A stretch of DNA of 10,300 nucleotides, taken from positions 1 through 10,300 of the forward strand of contig JAUPWD010000076.1 of assembly GCA_030916685.1 (NCBI GenBank). The letters are read 5' to 3'. This DNA is from Patescibacteria group bacterium (GTDB taxonomy: Bacteria > Patescibacteria > Paceibacteria > Moranbacterales > UBA1568). The translations under genes and the position numbers were made by a program. Each line of letters begins with the position of its first letter. Position 1 is the stretch's first letter. Of the stretch, positions 5,790-10,300 are shown one piece after another. The notes under the pieces are model-generated. The model was not told where the DNA came from, ran no database searches, and worked only from the letters and a program-made list of their open reading frames with translations.

Positions 5790-5959
5790 CCATTGTGCTG
5801 GGGGAGCCTGACTGGAATTTCATGTCTTGAGGAAATATTCAGCTTTCGAGCGAAAACATTGAAGAGGTGAGGAGGAATATAGAATATTCCGACGAGACTT
5901 GAGATGTTTGCAGCCGAAATGCTGAATGTTTTATCAGACAAGCTGTATTTTATTTTTTT
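5790..5959 (+). ncRNA. Candidate small RNA, long irregular hairpin
   Basis: The region after the promoter has no plausible coding frame but folds into a rod. TGTCT (5823-5827) pairs with AGACA (5936-5940). GAAATATTCAGC (5832-5843) pairs with GCTGAATGTTTT (5921-5932): 12 pairs, two of them G-U. AAACATT (5854-5860) pairs with GATGTTT (5903-5909). GGAATAT (5874-5880) pairs with ATATTCC (5884-5890) at the tip. Large purine-rich internal loops separate the stems. Seven T residues at 5953-5959 could end the transcript at about 170 nt. The size and the rod with internal bubbles recall 6S RNA, but I recognise no 6S sequence signature. Lack of a GC-rich stem right before the T-run leaves the 3' end uncertain. 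Confidence 0.5.
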
Positions 5960-6127
5960 ATAAAAGCGGTGAAATTTCAGGAAGGCTCCTTGAGTACGCA
6001 ACTTTTCTCTTGGGTCATTGCCGGAATAACGGGTATGAGACCCGATTTTACCTGCGCTCCGCTCGGAAACGAAAGTAGACTTTTGTTTCACTCGCTACAC
6101 TTGGTAATAAAGAGGGAGGTTTGGAAA
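5960..6127 (+). other. Gap without a recognisable gene
   Basis: Nothing here looks coding. Two hairpins are visible: CGGGT/ACCCG (6030-6034 with 6040-6044), followed by ATTTTA, a weak terminator-like element; and GAAACGAAA/TTTTGTTTC (6066-6074 with 6081-6089). A minus-strand open frame of 128 codons crosses the region but runs through the SurA-N terminator and is not credible. Confidence 0.4.
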
Positions 6128-6156
6128 TTAATTTACCGAGCCCTTTTTTATATAAT
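6128..6156 (+). promoter_or_regulatory. Promoter of the helicase leader RNA
   Basis: The -10 box TATAAT (6151-6156) is perfect. At a 17-base spacing the -35 position reads TTAATT (6128-6133), only three of six consensus bases. The predicted start, near 6163, coincides with the first base of the 19-bp leader stem at 6164. Confidence 0.55.
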
Positions 6157-6163
6157 GGGCTTT

Positions 6164-6290
6164 ATAGGGCTTTCACATTTGGATGCAATTCGAGGCGCCA
6201 TCGAGGAACGGAGTAAGTCGTACTGATGAAAGTACGGCGTCGAGTACCGGAGAGGGCAACGAAGAAATGCGCCGAATGTGAAAGTCCTAT
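6164..6290 (+). ncRNA. Structured leader RNA upstream of the helicase gene
   Basis: ATAGGGCTTTCACATTTGG (6164-6182) pairs over all 19 positions with CCGAATGTGAAAGTCCTAT (6272-6290): 17 Watson-Crick and two G-U pairs. Inside the 89-base enclosed region, GTCGTACT (6217-6224) pairs with AGTACGGC (6231-6238) around loop GATGAA. CGG (6209-6211) can pair with CCG (6247-6249) and TCG (6201-6203) with CGA (6260-6262), leaving purine-rich internal loops AGGAA and GAGAGGGCAA. The 5' end matches the predicted transcription start and the 3' end lies 16 bases before the helicase ATG. There is no terminator, so it is a leader (riboswitch, protein-binding or autoregulatory element) or is processed from the mRNA. 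I cannot match it to any riboswitch family I know. The arm similarity is far beyond chance for two 19-mers this close. Confidence 0.72.
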
Positions 6291-6306
6291 CTAAGAGAAT
6301 AACAGT

Positions 6307-7563
6307 ATGTTTAGCAAAGGAGGCAGAACAAGTCGGACAGCAGCAGGTGGACCACGCAAGCCATCATTCAGTCGTGGTGGTGCTACTGGCGGAAGCCGGT
6401 TCGCAGGTGGGCGATCAGGTGGTCGTGGAGGACAGCGTGGTGGAAGCCGTCGTAAGGAAAATATCGATTTCACGCAGTTCGTGAAGAAGGCGATCAAGAT
6501 GGAGGAGACCGTGCCGTACGATCCGAAGCATCTGTTCACGGATTTCAAGATCCATGAAAAATTGAAGGCGAATATCGTCGCGCGTGACTATGTGCACCCG
6601 ACGCCGATTCAAGATGGTGCTATTCCTCATATCCTCGAGGGTCGTGATGTGATCGGTATCGCAAATACCGGAACCGGCAAGACTGCTGCATTCCTTATCC
6701 CGCTTATCAACAAGACCTTTCATAGCAAGAAAAGCGAGAAGGTGCTCATCGTCGTGCCGACCCGCGAACTCGCGAGTCAGATCGACGCGGAATTTCGTGA
6801 TTTCTCCAAGGGATCGGGACTTCGTTCGGCTATCGTCATTGGTGGTGCGAGTATTCGAGAACAGGCGCGAAATCTCTCTGCTTTCCCAAGTTTCGTTATT
6901 GGAACCCCAGGCCGTCTCAAGGATGTGCAGGAACGCGGGATGCTCGATCTCTCGAAATTCAACAATGTCGTGCTCGATGAAGTGGATCGCATGCTCGACA
7001 TGGGATTCGTGAAGGATATCAAGATGCTCATCGATATCCTCATGCCGGATCGTCAGTCTCTCTTCTTCTCTGCAACCATGCCGAGGGAGATCATGGATCT
7101 TTCTCAGAAATTTCTCAAGGACCCAGTTCGTATCGAGGTGAAGACCCGTGCGACCGCGGAGAACGTCGATCAGGACATCGTCCGTCTCAAGCCGGGCGAA
7201 GTGAAGATTGAGCGTTTGCACGATATTCTCAATCAGCCGGAGGTGAAGAAGGTGATCATTTTCGGACGTACCAAGCATGGTGTGGAGAAGCTTGCGATCA
7301 ATCTGAAGGATCGGGGATTCAAAGCGGATGCCATTCATGGTGACAAGACACAGGGGAGTCGAGAGCGCGCTCTCAAGAATTTCCGCGAGGAGAGAGTGAA
7401 TATCCTCTGTGCGACCGATGTGGCCGCCCGCGGACTCGATATTCCTGATGTGACGCACGTGATCAATTATGAAGTGCCGGAAACGTACGATGACTATGTG
7501 CATCGTATCGGACGAACCGGTCGCGGGAATAAGAGTGGTATCGCTCTCACTTTCGTTGACTAA
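6307..7563 (+). CDS. DEAD-box ATP-dependent RNA helicase with RGG-rich N-terminus
   Basis: An RNA-remodelling ATPase of 418 residues, probably acting in ribosome assembly or mRNA turnover. Residues 5-50 form a basic, glycine/arginine-rich arm with RGG repeats. The core carries the Q motif PTPIQ (about 98-102), motif I ANTGTGKT (119-126), Ia PTRELA, Ib TPGRL, motif II DEVD (224-227, instead of DEAD), III SAT (255-257), IV IIFGRTKHG, V ATDVAARGLDIPDV and VI HRIGRTGRG (399-407). The protein stops 11 residues after motif VI, so the last helix usual in the second RecA domain is short or missing. I see no frameshifted continuation. The ATG at 6307 is fixed by an in-frame stop at 6292-6294. AAAGGAGG at 6316-6323 lies inside the gene and has no start codon behind it. 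The leader RNA precedes it directly and a terminator follows. Confidence 0.95.
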   Translation: MFSKGGRTSRTAAGGPRKPSFSRGGATGGSRFAGGRSGGRGGQRGGSRRKENIDFTQFVKKAIKMEETVPYDPKHLFTDFKIHEKLKANIVARDYVHPTPIQDGAIPHILEGRDVIGIANTGTGKTAAFLIPLINKTFHSKKSEKVLIVVPTRELASQIDAEFRDFSKGSGLRSAIVIGGASIREQARNLSAFPSFVIGTPGRLKDVQERGMLDLSKFNNVVLDEVDRMLDMGFVKDIKMLIDILMPDRQSLFFSATMPREIMDLSQKFLKDPVRIEVKTRATAENVDQDIVRLKPGEVKIERLHDILNQPEVKKVIIFGRTKHGVEKLAINLKDRGFKADAIHGDKTQGSRERALKNFREERVNILCATDVAARGLDIPDVTHVINYEVPETYDDYVHRIGRTGRGNKSGIALTFVD

Positions 7564-7575
7564 TCTTCAGCTTTC

Positions 7576-7608
7576 AAAAATACCCCGATTTATCTCGGGG
7601 TATTTTTT
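7576..7608 (+). terminator. Terminator of the helicase gene
   Basis: AAAAATACCCCGA (7576-7588) pairs with TCGGGGTATTTTT (7595-7607) over 13 positions with a TTTATC loop, ending in a T-tract. The A-tract on the other side makes it potentially bidirectional, though no minus-strand gene ends here. Confidence 0.9.
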
Positions 7609-7631
7609 ATGCATGATACAATGGATTTATT

Positions 7632-7991
7632 ATGGACTATCAAATCCTCACATCTGAAGAAGAGAATGTGATACTTCGCAAAGGGACGGAGGCGCCGTTT
7701 ACAGGGGAGTATGATGACTTTTTTCTCGAGGGCACGTATGTGTGTCGGCGGTGTCTCTCACTGCTGTATATTTCCGATGCGAAGTTTCATTCGGGCTGTG
7801 GGTGGCCGTCTTTCGATCAGGAGATTCCGGGTGCGGTGAAGCGCACTGTCGATGCCGATGGGAGCAGGACGGAAATCACCTGTATGCAGTGTGGTGGACA
7901 CCTGGGGCATATTTTCGAGGGTGAGATGCTCACAGCGAAGAATACGCGGCACTGCGTGAACTCACTTTCTTTGAAATTTATACCAAAGTAA
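7632..7991 (+). CDS. msrB: Peptide-methionine (R)-S-oxide reductase MsrB
   Basis: Reduces methionine-R-sulfoxide in proteins. At 119 residues it is a compact single-domain MsrB. The structural zinc site is complete: CRRC (C38, C41) and CMQC (C84, C87). The catalytic cysteine is C108 in [12 protein letters not shown]56 in SGCGWPSF occupies the known recycling-cysteine position, so a thioredoxin-dependent disulfide cycle is expected. HLGHIFEG supplies the conserved histidines near the active site. There is no signal peptide, so it should be cytoplasmic. The ATG at 7632 gives the normal family start. No Shine-Dalgarno is present. TACAAT at 7617-7622 could be a -10 box that would produce an almost leaderless mRNA, but no -35 box supports it. 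The partner msrA lies 425 bases downstream on the same strand; the two are not fused, as they are in some bacteria. Confidence 0.95.
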   Translation: MDYQILTSEEENVILRKGTEAPFTGEYDDFFLEGTYVCRRCLSLLYISDAKFHSGCGWPSFDQEIPGAVKRTVDADGSRTEITCMQCGGHLGHIFEGEMLTAKNTRHCVNSLSLKFIPK

Positions 7992-8416
7992 TGTATGGGA
8001 GTGTTCTACTGATTGATTTCCCATCCCCTTTTTTATTCGTTGATCCCTCTCGAACATGCAGTGTGCTCGTCCCGTCGAACGGGGAGCTGTCCAGAGAAGA
8101 CTCTGTCACGCTCGACCGTTACCGACGCACTCACCATGCATGTTACCGATCGGAATCAAGAGAAAAAAGAAGAGGAAGGGAAATGATAGATTTTTTCTCT
8201 CGCTTGGTCCCTGGGTCTCCGCGCGATAAGAATCGCTAGAAATTCCAGGCTCACTATGGATACAGGATACTCTATAGAGAGGAAGTGAAACGCTCCATGG
8301 AGAATTCCATTAGGTGAGTCGGAATTTCTCGATTCGTTCGCAGGAGAGAATTTCTTTTGTTACCTTTTCTTTGTGGTCAAAGAAAAGTATGAAGAAAGAT
8401 TTGTTTGAAAAACATT
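7992..8416 (+). other. Structured non-coding gap between msrB and msrA
   Basis: No coding sequence is convincing; an 82-codon frame at 7991-8239 has no domain-like composition. A weak terminator-like pair, ATGGGA/TCCCAT (7995-8000 with 8019-8024), precedes a T-run at 8029-8034. CCCGT/ACGGG (8071-8075 with 8079-8083) is extended by GCTC/GAGC. GCGAT/ATCGC (8223-8227 with 8232-8236) is followed directly by a rod: AGAAATTCC/GGAATTTCT (8238-8246 with 8321-8329), CTCAC/GTGAG (8250-8254 with 8314-8318) and ATGGA/TCCAT (8256-8260 with 8306-8310). CTTTTCTTTG/CAAAGAAAAG (8364-8373 with 8378-8387) is a perfect ten-pair hairpin ending 29 bases before msrA. These could belong to a leader RNA or a dispersed repeat. 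Confidence 0.45.
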
Positions 8417-8962
8417 ATGAATAAAAGAAATGAAATCATCGTGTTGGGTGGTGGATGCTTCTGGTGTACGGAGGCGGCATTTCAGATGCTTCGGGGTGTG
8501 CAATCTGTGACATCGGGTTATGCTGGTGGCACTGTGTCTCATCCGACCTACGAAATGGTATGTCAGGGGGATACAGGGCATGCCGAAGTGGTGATGGTGA
8601 TGTACGACGCGAATGAGATTACGCTTGAAGAAATTCTCTCGGTATTTTTCGCCATACATGATCCGACGACGCTGAACCGTCAGGGGGATGATATCGGAAC
8701 ACAGTATCGTTCGATTATCTTGTTTTCAAAGGAGGAAGAGCGGGGAAAAATATCTTCATATATACAGCGACTCGAACAGGAGAGAGTATTCGATCATCCA
8801 ATCGTGACGGAGGTACGGAAATTGGATATTTTCTTTCCTGCCGAAGTGGGACATTCACGATACTTCGAGCGCTTTTCGGAACAGCCATATTGTCGGACCA
8901 TCATCTCTCCGAAGCTCGCGAAATTGAGGAAAAAATTCCACAAACTCATGGTGTCGAAATAG
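8417..8962 (+). CDS. msrA: Peptide-methionine (S)-S-oxide reductase MsrA
   Basis: Reduces methionine-S-sulfoxide, complementing the MsrB upstream. It has 181 residues. The catalytic motif GGGCFWCTEAAF holds the active-site C14. SGYAGG, GHAEVVMVMYD and the long family signature HDPTTLNRQGDDIGTQYRS follow in the normal order. The C-terminal part has FFPAEVGHSRYFERF and PYCRTIISPKLAKLRKKF. C159 in PYC, or C17, could act as resolving cysteine; this is inference. The frame extends upstream to a TTG at 8405, but the ATG at 8417 gives the typical MsrA start, with strand one beginning at about residue 5. No signal peptide and no Shine-Dalgarno are visible. A strong ten-pair hairpin sits just upstream. 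No clear promoter was found, so transcription from msrB through the gap is possible. Confidence 0.96.
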   Translation: MNKRNEIIVLGGGCFWCTEAAFQMLRGVQSVTSGYAGGTVSHPTYEMVCQGDTGHAEVVMVMYDANEITLEEILSVFFAIHDPTTLNRQGDDIGTQYRSIILFSKEEERGKISSYIQRLEQERVFDHPIVTEVRKLDIFFPAEVGHSRYFERFSEQPYCRTIISPKLAKLRKKFHKLMVSK

Positions 8963-8988
8963 CCATATTTTTGGTCCCGCTGGAATCC

Positions 8989-9018
8989 TTGACAAAATAG
9001 AGGAATATGCGGTAATGT
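8989..9018 (+). promoter_or_regulatory. Promoter of the sigma-4/HARE gene
   Basis: The -35 box TTGACA (8989-8994) is perfect. At an 18-base spacing the -10 position is TAATGT (9013-9018), a weak match; GGTAAT (9011-9016), preceded by TG at 9008-9009, is the alternative. Either would start transcription near 9023-9025. That is downstream of the ATG at 9015 and upstream of the ATG at 9048. Confidence 0.5.
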
Positions 9019-9047
9019 ATATGGACTTACTAAAGAATCCAAATACT

Positions 9048-10112
9048 ATGGCTGAATCAAAGAAAAAAACCCATACCGTCGCTCTGGAGAAAAGCGCATT
9101 TTCTTTTGTTTCCGCTTTGACGGAACTTCTTCAGGGAATGCCGGATCGGAGTCGCGATATCCTCGAAGCTCGTTTCGGAATCATTTCCGGTGAAGCGAAG
9201 ACACTTGAGGAAATCGGGAAGTCATACCGCATTACTCGGGAGCGTGTTCGCCAGGTGGTGGAGCATGGTTTGCGTGTGGTTCGGCAGAAAAAGGATCATC
9301 CGTTGTTCGTGTCAGTGAAGGACCTCATCGAATCGACGCTTCGGGAGAGCGATGGTATTTTGGAATCCGAAACTTTGAAGAAGAAATTGACGAATGGCGA
9401 TGATCGGGAGGCCGGAGCACTCCTCGCTTTTTTGGAATGTCTTCCGACCGTACGACATGAAAAAGAAAACAAGAATCGGAAAAGAGCATATGTGCTGGCT
9501 GATTTCTCATTCGAAAATTGGGAGGCTATCCATGAAAACGCGAAAACCGTACTCGGGAAGGCTGGCAAGGTGCTCGAGTGGGAGGAATTCCTCAAGCATT
9601 TGAAAAAAGAACATCCGGATATCACCGTGGAAAATCTCCGCCGGTTCCTTCAGGTATCGGCCGAGGTATTGGAAAATGTTTTCGGTCAGTGGGGACTCTC
9701 TCACTGGAGCGACATCCGTCCCCGTGGCACGAGAGAGAAGGCACGTTTGGTATTGAAGACCGTTGGCAAGCCGCTTCATTTTCGTGAAATCGCGCGATTG
9801 ATCGATGAGTATCATCTCCATCGAACCGGCCGAAAAACACATCCACAGACCGTACACAATGAATTGATTAAGGATGCGAGTTTCGTCCTCGTAGGGCGGG
9901 GTATTTATGCGCTCTCCGAATGGGGGTATCGCAAGGGAACAGTGAAGGATGTCGTCACGGATATCCTGAAGAAGGCCGGAAAGCCGATGACGAAAGAAGC
10001 AATCCTTTCTGAAGTTTTGAAGGTGCGCGAAGTGAAGCGCTCGACGATTTCCATTAATCTCAATCTTTTCTTTGAACGCGCCGGGAAGAATCTCTACACA
10101 GTGAAAAAATGA
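9048..10112 (+). CDS. Sigma region 4 plus HARE-HTH putative transcription regulator
   Basis: This 354-residue protein is probably a DNA-binding transcription factor or RNA polymerase accessory subunit. Residues 29-80 match sigma-70 region 4: MPDRSRDILEARFGI, then the helix-turn-helix KTLEEIGKSYRITRERVRQV. There is no region 2, so it cannot be a complete sigma factor. A charged middle part (about 85-225) is unassigned. Residues about 228-295 match the HARE-HTH (HB1/ASXL) winged helix, also found in the RNA polymerase delta subunit: ARLVLKTVGKPLHFREIARLI and GRGIYALSEWGY. A second similar winged helix follows at about 298-353, with DVVTDILKKAGKPMTKEAILSEV and NLYTVKK. The frame is open from an ATG at 9015, preceded by GAGGA at 9000-9004. 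I prefer the ATG at 9048 because the promoter predicts a transcript starting near 9025. The 9015 start remains possible. No terminator is obvious. Confidence 0.85.
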   Translation: MAESKKKTHTVALEKSAFSFVSALTELLQGMPDRSRDILEARFGIISGEAKTLEEIGKSYRITRERVRQVVEHGLRVVRQKKDHPLFVSVKDLIESTLRESDGILESETLKKKLTNGDDREAGALLAFLECLPTVRHEKENKNRKRAYVLADFSFENWEAIHENAKTVLGKAGKVLEWEEFLKHLKKEHPDITVENLRRFLQVSAEVLENVFGQWGLSHWSDIRPRGTREKARLVLKTVGKPLHFREIARLIDEYHLHRTGRKTHPQTVHNELIKDASFVLVGRGIYALSEWGYRKGTVKDVVTDILKKAGKPMTKEAILSEVLKVREVKRSTISINLNLFFERAGKNLYTVKK

Positions 10113-10242
10113 GGCCTTTCCTGTGCCTGATAGCTTGATAAGAGTCGCTGAATGTTAGATAATAGAAAAAGAAGAGGCAAGAGCTTCTCTATACTTTTAA
10201 ACTCTTAGCAATTCCGGAGAACCTTCCGGAGTCATTTCCAAC
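10113..10242 (+). other. Short gap with a TCCGGA hairpin
   Basis: ATTCCGGA (10211-10218) pairs with TCCGGAGT (10225-10232), eight pairs including one G-U, around GAACCT. TATACT (10190-10195) could be a -10 box, but no -35 box stands upstream. There is no T-run. Confidence 0.3.
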
Positions 10243-10300
10243 ATGAATACTTTCCGAGAATTTTTTCAGCCTATTTTCGGTATGTTCGGCGCCATGCTTG
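10243..10300 (+). CDS. Possible start of a hydrophobic protein, cut by window edge
   Basis: From the ATG at 10243, nineteen codons are open to the right edge, reading MNTFREFFQPIFGMFGAML. The stretch is hydrophobic and aromatic, as in a membrane protein or membrane anchor. It has no Shine-Dalgarno, like the other genes here. It is too short to identify, and an open frame of this length can occur by chance. Confidence 0.35.
   Translation, partial: MNTFREFFQPIFGMFGAML

Noticed and set aside
5705..6091. Minus-strand open frame of 128 codons after the SurA-N gene
   Set aside because: It reads through the terminator and the small-RNA promoter; no domain or start signal supports it.
6187..6262. 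Lysine or SAM-I riboswitch, from GAGGCGC, AGTAA and GATGAA pieces
   Set aside because: The enclosed region is far too short for a lysine aptamer, and neither core is present in the right order; the shared words are short.
6222..6275. Possible hammerhead ribozyme, from CTGATGA at 6223-6229
   Set aside because: The required GAAA after stem II and a cleavage-site triplet in the right place cannot be arranged; the CTGATGA is better explained as part of the GATGAA hairpin.
6316..6323. AAAGGAGG as a ribosome binding site for a later helicase start
   Set aside because: No in-frame ATG, GTG or TTG follows at usable distance; the bases encode Lys-Gly-Gly of the RGG arm.
6415..7503. Minus-strand open frame of 362 codons opposite the helicase
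   Set aside because: Shadow frame. All helicase motifs are on the plus strand, and the antisense product is rich in His, Arg and Ile without domain-like pattern.
7991..8239. Plus-strand open frame of 82 codons after msrB
   Set aside because: It overlaps the msrB stop, its composition is not domain-like, and it crosses several hairpins.
1..10300. CRISPR array, prophage, transposon or defence system
   Set aside because: No regularly spaced repeats, transposase, integrase, nuclease-methylase pair or toxin-antitoxin pair is visible on either strand.

Overview
The window looks like a chromosomal segment of a bacterium of moderate GC content, probably a member of the Candidate Phyla Radiation (Patescibacteria). 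That placement is an inference. It rests on small housekeeping genes in compact blocks, start codons with no Shine-Dalgarno sequence, a DNA-binding protein that joins sigma region 4 to HARE-type winged helices, a membrane-anchored SurA-N protein without a proline isomerase domain, and CTGCC...GGCAG repeats of a kind I associate with such genomes. Genes end with TGA or TAA, so TGA is not read as an amino acid. No CRISPR array, transposase, phage gene or complete mobile element is visible.

Left part, minus strand (1-3243): dprA (DNA processing protein A) is followed by topA (DNA topoisomerase I), which runs off the left edge. Middle left, plus strand (3230-3840): five tRNA genes, Ala(UGC), Ile(GAU), initiator fMet(CAU), a second CAU tRNA (Met or Ile2) and Asp(GUC). 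Two promoters drive them and a 17-bp hairpin terminator ends the cluster. The tRNA-Ala promoter is interleaved with the divergent dprA promoter. Behind the cluster (3841-4086) lies a non-coding, hairpin-rich mosaic containing two partial copies of the tRNA-Asp 3' end.

Centre (4087-5752): a minus-strand membrane-anchored protein of unknown function, then a plus-strand membrane-anchored SurA-N-type chaperone with its own promoter and a clear terminator. The next 550 bases hold no protein gene but two RNA candidates. One is a transcript of about 170 nt (5790-5959) with a near-consensus promoter and a long irregular hairpin. The other is a structured leader (6164-6290), closed by a 19-bp stem, that ends 16 nt before the start codon of a DEAD-box RNA helicase gene.

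Right part, plus strand (6307-10300): the helicase with an RGG-rich N-terminus and a terminator, then msrB, a 425-base structured gap, msrA, the sigma-4/HARE protein with a consensus -35 box, and possibly the first codons of another gene. MsrB and MsrA together repair both diastereomers of methionine sulfoxide. The strongest candidates for something undescribed are the two RNAs between the SurA-N gene and the helicase.
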